64,000 nt of DNA, from NCBI RefSeq assembly GCF_001292625.1, contig NZ_LAJH01000009.1, forward strand, positions 558,001 to 622,000. Direction: 5' to 3'. Shown one piece after another: positions 19,842 to 28,196 of this stretch. A program made the translations under genes and the position numbers. A model generated the notes under the pieces. The model was not told where the DNA came from, did no database searches, and saw only the letters and a list, made by a program, of their open reading frames with translations. Within the stretch, counting starts at the first letter, position 1, and the number at the start of each line of letters is the position of its first letter. This stretch comes from Shimia sp. SK013 (GTDB lineage Bacteria > Pseudomonadota > Alphaproteobacteria > Rhodobacterales > Rhodobacteraceae).

Positions 19842-20735
19842 ATGTCAAACGAAGCTCAAGCTCAAAAGATCTCCGCCGGACAAGGCTTCATCGCAGCACT
19901 TGACCAAAGCGGCGGGTCGACCCCCAAAGCTTTGGGTCTTTATGGCGTCACCGCCGATGCCTACAGCTCGGATGCAGAAATGTATGACCTGATCCACGGC
20001 ATGCGCGCCCGCATCGCCGAGGCCCCTGCCTTTAGCGGCGACAAAGTTGTTGGCGCGATCCTGTTTGAAATGACGATGGACCGCGACATCGCAGGCAAGC
20101 CAACCCCGACCTACATGTGGGAAGAAAAAGGCGTCGTGCCTTTCCTCAAAGTCGACAAAGGTCTTGAGGCCGAAGAAAACGGCGTACAGCTGATGAAGCC
20201 GATGCCGCAACTCGACACGCTGTGCGAACGCGCCGCCGCCAAAGGCGTGTTCGGCACCAAAATGCGCTCGGTGATTTCCGCAGCCAACACCGGTGGCATC
20301 CGCGCCATCGTCGCACAGCAATTCATGATGGGTGAACAGATCATCTCCCACGGCCTGATGCCCATCATCGAGCCCGAAGTGACGATTTCCATCGCCGACA
20401 AATCCGAAGCCGAGGACATCCTTCTCGCGGAACTGACCGCCGCTCTGGACGCCCTGCCAGCTGACCAGCAAGTCATGCTGAAACTGACGCTGCCCAACAC
20501 AGCCAACCAGTATAAATCGCTCGTGGACCATCCCCGCGTGATGAAAGTGGTGGCTCTGTCCGGCGGCTATTCCCGCAACGACGCCAACGCCAAACTGTCT
20601 AAGAACACCGGCATGATCGCCAGCTTCTCGCGTGCCCTGACCGAAGGTCTGAGCACGCAGCAGTCTGACGCCGAATTCAACGACACAATTGCTGGCTCCA
20701 TTGACAGCATCTATCAGGCTTCGATCGCCGGTTAA
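19842..20735 (+). CDS. Class I fructose-bisphosphate aldolase
   Basis: 297 residues. Family signatures are GFIAALDQSGGSTPKAL near the N-terminus, the Lys-containing PFLKVDKGLE (about 105-114), IIEPEVTIS and the Schiff-base region VMLKLTLP (Lys about 211). Class I enzymes use a lysine imine instead of zinc and cleave fructose 1,6-bisphosphate in the cytoplasm. The ribosome-binding site is weak (GGGG). A hairpin terminator follows 24 bases after the stop. Located behind pgk, which suits a glycolytic role. Confidence 0.93.
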   Translation: MSNEAQAQKISAGQGFIAALDQSGGSTPKALGLYGVTADAYSSDAEMYDLIHGMRARIAEAPAFSGDKVVGAILFEMTMDRDIAGKPTPTYMWEEKGVVPFLKVDKGLEAEENGVQLMKPMPQLDTLCERAAAKGVFGTKMRSVISAANTGGIRAIVAQQFMMGEQIISHGLMPIIEPEVTISIADKSEAEDILLAELTAALDALPADQQVMLKLTLPNTANQYKSLVDHPRVMKVVALSGGYSRNDANAKLSKNTGMIASFSRALTEGLSTQQSDAEFNDTIAGSIDSIYQASIAG

Positions 20736-20759
20736 TCCCGACAATCTGCTGCACCTATG

Positions 20760-20790
20760 AAAGGCGCTCCAATTTTTGGGGCGCCTTTCC
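20760..20790 (+). terminator. Terminator after aldolase gene
   Basis: AAAGGCGC and GCGCCTTT form an 8-base stem around a 13-base loop, with the T residues contained in the descending arm. It ends the aldolase transcript. Confidence 0.65.
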
Positions 20791-20825
20791 ATTTGCACAA
20801 AGCGTGTTTGGAAACAGGGTTAGGA

Positions 20826-20859
20826 AACCGTGAACTCTCCGCGCAGGGTGTTCACGGTT
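20826..20859. repeat. 10-bp perfect inverted repeat in aldolase/acyl-CoA dehydrogenase gap
   Basis: AACCGTGAAC (20826-20835) and GTTCACGGTT (20850-20859) with a 14-base spacer. It lies between two convergent genes and has no T run; it may be a termination/processing hairpin or a protein site. Confidence 0.5.
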
Positions 20860-20990
20860 CAATAATCTATCCGCACCAACGACCGCCGCCTTAACACTGT
20901 GCCAAAACAGAACCTTGAGAAACCGCACCGACGCGATGCAGCCGTGATACCGACGTATTACCGACAGGCCCAAAGCCGCGTCTCCAAAGG

Positions 20991-22613
20991 TTAACCGACC
21001 GCCAAACGCGCCAAAATGTCGTCCACTTGCAGCCCCGAAACCGCGCCAGAAAAACTGCCCCGATCACCAACAACACGAGACGTCACAAACCCCTCGGCCA
21101 CGGCCGACGGCGCCGCTTTGATCAGGCTCGCTGCGGTCAGCAAATTGGCCAGGCTTTCTGTGAACCACCGTGCCTCAGCCTCCGCCGGAAGGCGCGGCCA
21201 GCGCGCGGTATGGGCCTGCAAAGCAGCATCGTACCGCGCGTCGGACCCGACCACGGAGTGCAGCACATTCATCAAAGCCTCACCCGCCGCAGGTTCCCGC
21301 ATCAACGCTCTAAGTACATCCAAACAAATGACATTTCCGGATCCTTCCCAGATGCCATTGAGCGGCGCCTCGCGGTAAATCATCGGCATCGGCGTCTCTT
21401 CAATGTAGCCCATGCCACCCAGCACCTCCATCGCCTCAGCGATCACACCGATACACCGCTTGTTGTTAAGATACTTCGCCAATGCCACACCGATACGCGC
21501 AAAGGCGCGGCTCTCGTCATCGTCCCGATCAAAAGCCGCCGCCAGCATCATTCCGACGGACAACGCGGCCTCGGTGTCAACCGCAAGATCTGCGAGAACC
21601 GAGCGCATAAGCGGCTGATCTATCAGTCTTTTCTGGAAGACAGACCGGCCATTCACCCACCAATGCGCCTCTGCCAAAGCCGCCCGCATCAGCCCCGCAG
21701 GCGCCAGAACCGTGTCCAGCCGCGTGTGATGCACCATCTCGATAATCGTGCGCACACCCGCGCCTTCATCACCAACGCGATAGGCCAAGGCATCATGATA
21801 TTCGATCTCGGAACTGGCATTTGCCTGATTGCCCAACTTGGTCTTAAGCCGTTGAAGGCGCATACTATTTCGCTCACCGTCCAGCCATCGCGGGACCAGA
21901 AAACACGTCAACCCCGCGTCTGTCTGCGCAAGGGTCAAAAACCCGTCACACATCGGCGCCGAACAGAACCATTTGTGCCCACGCAGGCGATAATGGTCCC
22001 CATCCCGATGCGCCACTGTTGTGTTGGCGCGCACGTCTGACCCGCCTTGTTTTTCCGTCATCGCCATGCCCAAAGTGGCGCCAAGCTTTGCCTCGATTGG
22101 CTTGAGAGACGGGTCATAAGCCCCTGATGTCAAACGCGGAGTCCATAACTTGTCCAACTCAGGTGCCGCCGCCAATGCCGGCACCGCTGCGTAGGTCATG
22201 GTCAAGGGGCACGCCACGCCCGGCTCCAACTGCGCTTGATAATAGACCAACGCCGCATGGGTCGCATGCCCGCCTGCCTGATCATCCCAAGCGACAGACG
22301 CATACCCCGCCTCTAGCCCCGCAGCCATCAACGCATGATAGCCAGGATGAAATTCGACCTCGTCCACACGCCGCCCCGAGCGATCAAACAGCTTCAGCCT
22401 AGGCAAATCCCTCCGCGCGTCCTCAGCCGCCTGCTGAAGCGTCTCGCCGCCCCAAGCGGCCCCAACCTGCGCGAGGTGCGATGTCCGCGCTCCTGCGGCC
22501 TCGGCATGCTCCTGAACAGCGCGATCCATCCTCCAATAATCCTTGGCCCGCTTGGGCTCTGGTTGGTTAAAAACATCATGCGTGCCAAGCCGCGAAACAG
22601 GTTCTGAATTCAT
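20991..22613 (-). CDS. Acyl-CoA dehydrogenase family protein, AidB-like
   Basis: 540 residues, longer than catabolic acyl-CoA dehydrogenases (about 380), as in the AidB group. Features: TMTYAAVPAL near residue 140, GMAMTEKQGGSDVRANTT (FAD-contacting strand, about 186-203), KWFCSAPMCDGFL, a central helical block with MVHHTRLD, and EVLGGMGYIEE with the region of the catalytic base. AidB of E. coli belongs to the adaptive response to alkylation and binds DNA; whether this one does is not visible. It converges on the aldolase gene and is divergent from ftsB. Confidence 0.85.
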   Translation of the reverse strand: MNSEPVSRLGTHDVFNQPEPKRAKDYWRMDRAVQEHAEAAGARTSHLAQVGAAWGGETLQQAAEDARRDLPRLKLFDRSGRRVDEVEFHPGYHALMAAGLEAGYASVAWDDQAGGHATHAALVYYQAQLEPGVACPLTMTYAAVPALAAAPELDKLWTPRLTSGAYDPSLKPIEAKLGATLGMAMTEKQGGSDVRANTTVAHRDGDHYRLRGHKWFCSAPMCDGFLTLAQTDAGLTCFLVPRWLDGERNSMRLQRLKTKLGNQANASSEIEYHDALAYRVGDEGAGVRTIIEMVHHTRLDTVLAPAGLMRAALAEAHWWVNGRSVFQKRLIDQPLMRSVLADLAVDTEAALSVGMMLAAAFDRDDDESRAFARIGVALAKYLNNKRCIGVIAEAMEVLGGMGYIEETPMPMIYREAPLNGIWEGSGNVICLDVLRALMREPAAGEALMNVLHSVVGSDARYDAALQAHTARWPRLPAEAEARWFTESLANLLTAASLIKAAPSAVAEGFVTSRVVGDRGSFSGAVSGLQVDDILARLAVG

Positions 22614-22708
22614 TCTACACTCCTCCCGATTGGGCCAAACCTGCAGCCCCCAAATCGACCTGCCAACTCTACCGTCACGTCATTACTTATTTGACGTTTC
22701 GTGACGAT

Positions 22709-22733
22709 AAGGGATTCACAGGGCGAATCCCTT
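22709..22733. repeat. 9-bp inverted repeat upstream of ftsB
   Basis: AAGGGATTC and GAATCCCTT are exact complements around a 7-base loop, about 50 bases before the ftsB start. A second pair (CGTCACG / CGTGACG) lies just upstream. Both are in the promoter region shared with the divergent dehydrogenase. Confidence 0.45.
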
Positions 22734-22783
22734 CGGGTATAGTCCATCAAAAGCGCTCAAACAGAGGCGCATAAGAGGCAGAA

Positions 22784-23086
22784 ATGACAGCAAAAAAATC
22801 ACGTCCCGCCCTTGGTGCGCTTGTATTTTTCGGGCTGGCGTTTGCTGTCTCGACCTACTTTATTTTTGCCGCGGTGCAGGGAGACTTCGGTCTGTTTCGG
22901 CGCGTCGAAATAGCTGCAGCCAAGGGTCAACTTGAGACCGAACTGGCGGTTCTGCAGGCCGAAGTTGCGCGCATGGAAAACCTTACGCGCCGCTTGTCCG
23001 ACATTTATCTTGATCTGGATTTGCTCGACCAACAGGCCCGCGACGTTCTCGGCCTTTTGCGCGCTGACGAAATCGTCATTCGCTGA
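22784..23086 (+). CDS. ftsB: Septum formation initiator, FtsB/DivIC family
   Basis: 100 residues: one N-terminal transmembrane helix (about 13-31), then a coiled coil (about 40-75) with regular leucines and a short soluble C-terminus. This is the size and layout of FtsB, which with FtsL and FtsQ activates septal peptidoglycan synthesis. The gene lies directly upstream of pdhA, as in many alphaproteobacteria. A 114-base gap with a palindrome separates it from pdhA, so the pdh operon probably has its own promoter. Confidence 0.85.
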   Translation: MTAKKSRPALGALVFFGLAFAVSTYFIFAAVQGDFGLFRRVEIAAAKGQLETELAVLQAEVARMENLTRRLSDIYLDLDLLDQQARDVLGLLRADEIVIR

Positions 23087-23163
23087 TTTTGCGCATCCCG
23101 CTGACCTAAAACATTTTTTCCTCTCGCCACACAAGGGGCATTCCGCTAGGCTTTTGGTCAAGC

Positions 23164-23181
23164 TAGTTTAAGGCTAAACTA
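23164..23181. promoter_or_regulatory. Palindrome before pdhA, putative operator
   Basis: TAGTTTA-AGGC-TAAACTA, perfect 7-base arms, ends 19 bases before the pdhA ATG and just ahead of the GGGAGGAG ribosome-binding site. It is well placed for a repressor controlling the PDH operon. The cognate regulator is not in this window. Confidence 0.5.
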
Positions 23182-23200
23182 TCTGCCTGGGAGGAGTGTC

Positions 23201-24190
23201 ATGGCTGCCAAGCGCGCAACCACCAAATCCAATGTGTCTGGTGAAGAACTGACCCGGTTCTACCGCGACATGTTGTTGATCCGTCGTTTTGAGGAAAAGG
23301 CTGGCCAACTTTACGGCATGGGCCTGATCGGCGGTTTTTGCCACCTCTACATCGGCCAAGAAGCTGTTGTTGTGGGATTGGAATCCGCCACAGAAGATGG
23401 GGACAAACGCATCACCTCCTACCGTGACCACGGCCATATGCTGGCCTGTGGCATGGATGCCAATGGCGTGATGGCCGAACTCACCGGCCGCGCGGGTGGC
23501 TACTCCAAAGGCAAGGGCGGCTCGATGCATATGTTCTCCAAGGAGAAACATTTCTACGGCGGCCACGGCATTGTGGGCGCGCAAGTGCCGCTCGGCGCCG
23601 GGTTGGCTTTTGCTGACAAATACAACGGCAATGGCCGTGTGACCTTCACCTATTTTGGCGACGGCGCCGCGAACCAGGGCCAGGTCTATGAGACCTTCAA
23701 CATGGCGGCGTTGTGGGACTTGCCCTGTATCTTCGTGATTGAAAACAACCAATACGCCATGGGCACAGCGCAAGCCCGCTCCACCTCGTCACAAGACATC
23801 TACAAACGCGGCGAAGCCTTTGGAATTCCCGGCGAAATGGTCGACGGCATGGATGTTCTCGCGGTCAAGGATGCCAGTGAACGCGCCGTTAAACACTGCC
23901 GTTCTGGCAAAGGCCCCTATATCCTAGAAATCAAAACCTACCGCTACCGTGGTCACTCAATGTCGGATCCCGCCAAATACCGCACCCGCGAAGAGGTGCA
24001 GAAAATGCGCGAGGAACGTGATCCTATCGAAAACGTGCGCCAGCTTCTGTTGACCGGCAAACATGCGTCCGAGGATGACCTGAAGGCTATCGACAAGGAC
24101 ATCAAAGCCATCGTCAATGCCAGTGCTGAATTTGCCAAAGAAAGTCCCCTGCCTGACGAGGCAGAACTGTGGACAGACATTTACGCTTAA
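23201..24190 (+). CDS. pdhA: Pyruvate dehydrogenase E1 component, alpha subunit
   Basis: 329 residues. Thiamine-diphosphate enzyme subunit that decarboxylates pyruvate with PdhB. The TPP motif starts at GDG (residues 153-155, GDGAANQGQVYETFN) and ends at ENNQYAMGT. The phosphorylation-loop-like YRYRGHSMSDPAKYR is conserved. GGRVASATEDGD-type sequences of the substrate channel and the HGHMLACG loop are present. First gene of pdhA-pdhB-ORF94-pdhC, with a strong ribosome-binding site and an upstream palindrome. Confidence 0.98.
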   Translation: MAAKRATTKSNVSGEELTRFYRDMLLIRRFEEKAGQLYGMGLIGGFCHLYIGQEAVVVGLESATEDGDKRITSYRDHGHMLACGMDANGVMAELTGRAGGYSKGKGGSMHMFSKEKHFYGGHGIVGAQVPLGAGLAFADKYNGNGRVTFTYFGDGAANQGQVYETFNMAALWDLPCIFVIENNQYAMGTAQARSTSSQDIYKRGEAFGIPGEMVDGMDVLAVKDASERAVKHCRSGKGPYILEIKTYRYRGHSMSDPAKYRTREEVQKMREERDPIENVRQLLLTGKHASEDDLKAIDKDIKAIVNASAEFAKESPLPDEAELWTDIYA

Positions 24191-24208
24191 GGACGAGAGG
24201 ACAAATTT

Positions 24209-24422
24209 ATGGCTACTGAAATTCTTATGCCCGCCCTCTCCCCAACCATGGAAGAAGGCACTCTGGCCAAATGGTTGGTCAAAGAAGGCGACACAGTGAA
24301 ATCCGGCGATATCCTTGCCGAAATCGAAACCGACAAGGCGACTATGGAATTCGAAGCCGTGGACGAAGGCGTCATCGGCAAGATACTCGTAGCTGAGGGC
24401 AGCGAGGGTGTGGCTGTAAACA
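24209..24422 (+). repeat. Lipoyl-domain direct repeat, copy 1 (pdhB)
   Basis: The first ~71 codons of pdhB match those of pdhC (25880-26093) at nearly every residue, and at most bases. The DNA similarity is high enough to act as a homologous direct repeat flanking the pdhB core and the 94-residue ORF. Confidence 0.7.
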
Positions 24423-25585
24423 CCGCCATCGCCATTTTGGCCGAGGAAGGCGAAGACGTGAGTGCCTTGGAGGCTGCGCCCGCAGCCAACGCGGGTACCA
24501 AGACGGCCTCCACCGGAGGCTCCGAGGCGGCCGCTCCTGCCCGCGCAGCACCGCCCGAAGCACCAAAGCCGGATCTGTCGCCTGACTGGCCCGAAGGCAC
24601 ACCTATGAAAACATCGACAGTGCGGGAAGCGTTGCGCGATGCCATGGCCGAAGAAATGCGCGCCAATGAATCTGTGTACCTCATGGGTGAAGAGGTCGCC
24701 GAATATCAGGGCGCCTACAAAGTCAGTCAAGGTTTGCTGGATGAGTTTGGCGCCAAACGCATCATCGACACACCGATTACCGAACACGGGTTTGCGGGCA
24801 TCGCCGTTGGCGCGGCCTTTGGCGGTCTGAACCCGATTGTCGAATTCATGACATTCAACTTCGCCATGCAAGCCATTGACCAAATTATCAATTCGGCCGC
24901 CAAAACGCTCTATATGTCCGGCGGTCAAATGGGCGCCCCGATGGTATTTCGCGGCCCCAATGGCGCCGCCGCCCGCGTTGGGGCGCAGCACAGCCACGAC
25001 TTTGCCGCTTGGTATGCCCAGATCCCCGGCCTCAAGGTCGCGATGCCCTACTCGGCGGCGGATGCCAAAGGCCTGTTGAAATCGGCAATTCGCGATCCCA
25101 ACCCGGTGATTTTCCTCGAAAACGAAATTCTCTATGGCCGCAGCTTTGAGGTGCCAGCCATCGACGACTTCACCATCCCCTTTGGCAAGGCTCGCATCTG
25201 GCGCGAAGGCAGCGATGTGACCATCGTCAGCTTTGGCATCGGTATGCAATATGCGCTCGAAGCCGCAGACAAACTCGCCGAGGACGGCATTTCCGCCGAA
25301 GTCATCGACCTTCGTACCCTGCGCCCGATCGACTATGACACGGTGATTGCGTCGGTGATGAAAACCAACCGCTGCGTAACCGTCGAAGAAGGCTTCCCTG
25401 TTGGCTCCATAGGCAACCATCTTTCGGCCACGATCATGCAACGCGCTTTTGATTACCTAGACGCACCGGTGATCAACTGCGCTGGCAAAGACGTGCCCAT
25501 GCCCTACGCCGCCAACCTCGAAAAACTGGCGCTGGTGACCACGGATGAAGTCGTCGCGGCGGTGAAGCAAGTGACCTATCGGTAA
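24209..25585 (+). CDS. pdhB: Pyruvate dehydrogenase E1 beta subunit with N-terminal lipoyl domain
   Basis: 458 residues. Residues 1-80 are a biotinyl/lipoyl domain (ETDKATMEF, lipoyl Lys43). A flexible Ala/Pro linker (about 88-130) leads to the E1-beta transketolase-type core (about 135-458) with [31 protein letters not shown] and the C-terminal domain. The extra lipoyl domain on E1-beta is typical of alphaproteobacteria. Its lipoyl-domain DNA is nearly the same as that of pdhC, 1.5 kb away. It follows pdhA by 18 bases. Confidence 0.98.
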   Translation: MATEILMPALSPTMEEGTLAKWLVKEGDTVKSGDILAEIETDKATMEFEAVDEGVIGKILVAEGSEGVAVNTAIAILAEEGEDVSALEAAPAANAGTKTASTGGSEAAAPARAAPPEAPKPDLSPDWPEGTPMKTSTVREALRDAMAEEMRANESVYLMGEEVAEYQGAYKVSQGLLDEFGAKRIIDTPITEHGFAGIAVGAAFGGLNPIVEFMTFNFAMQAIDQIINSAAKTLYMSGGQMGAPMVFRGPNGAAARVGAQHSHDFAAWYAQIPGLKVAMPYSAADAKGLLKSAIRDPNPVIFLENEILYGRSFEVPAIDDFTIPFGKARIWREGSDVTIVSFGIGMQYALEAADKLAEDGISAEVIDLRTLRPIDYDTVIASVMKTNRCVTVEEGFPVGSIGNHLSATIMQRAFDYLDAPVINCAGKDVPMPYAANLEKLALVTTDEVVAAVKQVTYR

Positions 25586-25589
25586 GATC

Positions 25590-25874
25590 ATGGCAAAAGT
25601 ATGGGAAATACGCATAATGCAGAGCCTTGAGGAAATAGGCCTTTTTGAGGTTCCCTTTCACCAAATGGGTGAACAGGATGCAATTCAAGCCACCAAGTGT
25701 CTTTTGGCCAAAACGTCTTTGACAGACCAAGAGACCATTGCCTGCTATCTGAATCGACGAAAAGGCAGTTTGGTTCGTAGGAATCTTCTAGATTCACACA
25801 AAGACGCGCATACTTATTGCATTGCTGTCGGCGAAAACCCCCATGCAACCATTCGAGTGATTGAGAAGGATTGA
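25590..25874 (+). CDS. Small unknown protein inside the pdh operon
   Basis: 94 residues, starting 4 bases after the pdhB stop and ending just before pdhC, so it is inside the operon. The ribosome-binding site is weak (GGTAAGATC before ATG); an internal ATG at 25617 is an alternative start. No signal peptide or membrane segment. Composition is mixed with two Cys; the end is [10 protein letters not shown]. Base use differs from its neighbours: ATA, TTA-like and other A/T-rich codons are frequent. I do not recognise it, and PDH operons normally have pdhB next to pdhC. It may be an inserted gene. Confidence 0.6.
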   Translation: MAKVWEIRIMQSLEEIGLFEVPFHQMGEQDAIQATKCLLAKTSLTDQETIACYLNRRKGSLVRRNLLDSHKDAHTYCIAVGENPHATIRVIEKD

Positions 25875-25879
25875 GCACA

Positions 25880-26093
25880 ATGCCCACAGAAATCCTCATG
25901 CCCGCCCTCTCCCCCACTATGGAAGAAGGCACCCTGGCCAAATGGCTGGTCAAAGAAGGCGACGAAATCTCCTCTGGCGACCTGATTGCCGAGATCGAAA
26001 CTGACAAGGCGACCATGGAATTCGAAGCCGTGGACGAAGGCGTTATCGGTAAGATCCTCGTCGCCGAAGGCAGCGAAGGCGTTGCGGTCAACT
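25880..26093 (+). repeat. Lipoyl-domain direct repeat, copy 2 (pdhC)
   Basis: Partner of the repeat at 24209-24422. Differences at protein level are few (for example DTVKSGDIL versus DEISSGDLI). Confidence 0.7.
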
Positions 26094-27193
26094 CGCCCAT
26101 CGCCGTCCTGCTGACAGACGGTGAAACGGCAGACGACATTGGCGCCACGCCGACGACGGCGCCGCAAGCGGCCCCGGCCGCTGACTCTGGCAAGGAGGCG
26201 GCTCCCGCAGGGGGCTCCGACGCGCCTGCCCCAGCTCCAAGCGCGCCTATGTCTGCGGACGGCGCGCGCATTTTTGCGTCACCCCTCGCGCGGCGCATCG
26301 CCGCCGACAAGGGCATAGACCTTGCCTTGGTCACAGGCTCCGGCCCGCGAGGTCGCATTGTCAAAGCAGATGTGGAAGGCACCACGGCCTCATCACCTGC
26401 AGTGCAAATGAAACCGGTGCCAAGCGGCGCGGCAAGCGCCCAAGCAGCAGCTTTGGCATCCGGACCAGCCACAGACACCGTGCTGCGCATGTATGAAGAC
26501 CGCGAAACCGAAGAAGTCGCCCTGGACGGCATGCGAAAAACCATTGCAGCACGCCTGACCGAAGCCAAACAATCGATCCCGCATTTTTATCTGCGCCGTG
26601 ATATCCAACTGGACGCCCTTTTGTCCTTCCGAGCACAGCTGAATGGTCAGTTGGAAAAGCGTGGTGTGAAACTGTCGGTGAACGACTTTATCATAAAGGC
26701 CTGCGCGCTTGCGTTGCAACAAGTGCCCGAGTCCAACGCGGTTTGGGCCAATGACCGCATCTTGCGCCTGAAACCTTCAGATGTCGCGGTCGCCGTGGCC
26801 ATCGAAGGCGGATTGTTCACTCCTGTGATACGCGATTCAGATGCCAAATCTCTTTCGACGCTCTCCGCGGAGATGAAAGACCTCGCCGCCCGCGCGCGTG
26901 ACCGCAAACTTGCGCCTCACGAATATCAAGGCGGCAGTTTTGCTATTTCCAACCTTGGCATGTTCGGGATCGATAATTTCGACGCCGTAATCAACCCGCC
27001 GCACGGCGCCATTCTTGCGGTTGGTGCAGGAGCCAAGAAACCCGTTGTTGGTGAAGGCGGTCAGATTGAGGTCGCGACTGTCATGTCTGTGACATTGTCG
27101 GTTGATCACCGCGTGATCGATGGTGCCTTGGGTGCACAGCTCTTGCAAGCCATTGTCGACAATTTGGAAAACCCGATGGCTATGTTGGCCTAA
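25880..27193 (+). CDS. pdhC: Dihydrolipoamide acetyltransferase, PDH E2 component
   Basis: 437 residues from ATG 25880; the frame opens a little earlier at TTG 25871, but MPTEILMP is the family start. Domain order: lipoyl domain (1-80, Lys43), Ala/Pro linker, peripheral E1/E3-binding domain ([15 protein letters not shown] and [11 protein letters not shown], about 131-168), second linker and catalytic acetyltransferase core (about 205-437) with the active-site [12 protein letters not shown]. Core of the PDH complex. A terminator-like hairpin follows (27211-27236). Confidence 0.98.
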   Translation: MPTEILMPALSPTMEEGTLAKWLVKEGDEISSGDLIAEIETDKATMEFEAVDEGVIGKILVAEGSEGVAVNSPIAVLLTDGETADDIGATPTTAPQAAPAADSGKEAAPAGGSDAPAPAPSAPMSADGARIFASPLARRIAADKGIDLALVTGSGPRGRIVKADVEGTTASSPAVQMKPVPSGAASAQAAALASGPATDTVLRMYEDRETEEVALDGMRKTIAARLTEAKQSIPHFYLRRDIQLDALLSFRAQLNGQLEKRGVKLSVNDFIIKACALALQQVPESNAVWANDRILRLKPSDVAVAVAIEGGLFTPVIRDSDAKSLSTLSAEMKDLAARARDRKLAPHEYQGGSFAISNLGMFGIDNFDAVINPPHGAILAVGAGAKKPVVGEGGQIEVATVMSVTLSVDHRVIDGALGAQLLQAIVDNLENPMAMLA

Positions 27194-27210
27194 TCAAGGT
27201 CAAAAACGCA

Positions 27211-27236
27211 AAAAAGGACCGGCATTGCCGGTCCTT
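27211..27236 (-). terminator. Bidirectional terminator between pdhC and cysE
   Basis: AAGGACCGGCA / TGCCGGTCCTT stem. On the minus strand it is followed by six T, so it best serves cysE. On the plus strand only a short T run follows. Confidence 0.8.
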
Positions 27237-27258
27237 GATCCCTGATAATCCCGCTAAT

Positions 27259-28074
27259 TCAGGCCTTGGAACAGTCCACAAAATCCTGATCCATGCTGAC
27301 GGCAGGCTGATCACACCCCGCTTCGCCGACCACTTTGGCCGGTACGCCAGCAACGGTGGTGCACGGGGGCACTTCCTGCAACACAACCGATCCGGCGGCA
27401 ATCCTGCTGCAGTGGCCGACTTTGATATTGCCAAGCACTTTGGCGCCGGCACCGATCAACACACCATCTCCAATTTTTGGGTGGCGGTCTTCCTCTTCCT
27501 TGCCGGTCCCGCCAAGCGTCACCGAGTGCAACATCGACACGTTGTCGCCAACCACGGCGGTCTCACCGATGACGATGGAATGCGCATGGTCGATCATGAT
27601 GCCTTTGCCAATCCGAGCGGCAGGATGAATGTCTATTCCAAAGATTTCACTGGCACGCATCTGGATGAAATAAGCCAGATCCGTACGCCCCTGCTGCCAC
27701 AGCCAATGGCCGATGCGATAGGCCTGAACCGCTTGATACCCTTTGAAATAAAGGATTGGCTGCAACAACCTGTGACACGCGGGGTCACGCTCAAAGATCG
27801 CCATGAGGTCCGAACGCGCCGCTTCGGTCAATTCCGGCGACGAGGCAAAAGCCTCATCCCCGATTTCCCGCAAGATCACCATCGACATCTCATTGGATGA
27901 CAGTTTCGCGGCAAAGCGATAGCTCAACGCGCGCTCCAAAGACGCATGGTGCAAGACACATGCGTGTACCAAACCACCCATAAGCGGTTCCTCGGCAACA
28001 GCCTCACGCGCCTCATCGGTGATGCGCTGCCACACCGGGTCGATTTCGGTCAGTTTAGGTCTCAACTCAGCCAT
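27259..28074 (-). CDS. cysE: Serine O-acetyltransferase
   Basis: 271 residues from ATG 28074 (GAGGACATC before it); the longer frame to 28146 has no such signal. Acetylates serine with acetyl-CoA, the first step of cysteine synthesis. The N-terminal helical domain includes VWQRITDEAREAV and HHASLERALSYRF. The C-terminal left-handed beta-helix has IGKGIMIDHAHSIVIGETAVVGDNVS and the hexapeptide repeats up to KVLGNIKVGHCSRI. It runs toward pdhC and shares the intervening terminator. It lies just downstream of the GTA cluster but is not part of it. Confidence 0.96.
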   Translation of the reverse strand: MAELRPKLTEIDPVWQRITDEAREAVAEEPLMGGLVHACVLHHASLERALSYRFAAKLSSNEMSMVILREIGDEAFASSPELTEAARSDLMAIFERDPACHRLLQPILYFKGYQAVQAYRIGHWLWQQGRTDLAYFIQMRASEIFGIDIHPAARIGKGIMIDHAHSIVIGETAVVGDNVSMLHSVTLGGTGKEEEDRHPKIGDGVLIGAGAKVLGNIKVGHCSRIAAGSVVLQEVPPCTTVAGVPAKVVGEAGCDQPAVSMDQDFVDCSKA

Positions 28075-28196
28075 GATGTCCTCATTATCTCCGCACCAAT
28101 CTACTACAGATAGGTGACCACCCGCAAATTCAAAGCCGTGAAACATGCAATCACATTTCGGGATGTGTTCCTGCGGTTCACTTTCCCGCGATCCGA

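Noticed and set aside
23957..25441. 494-codon minus-strand open frame
   Set aside because: Antisense to pdhA and pdhB; His/Phe/Gly-rich shadow composition.
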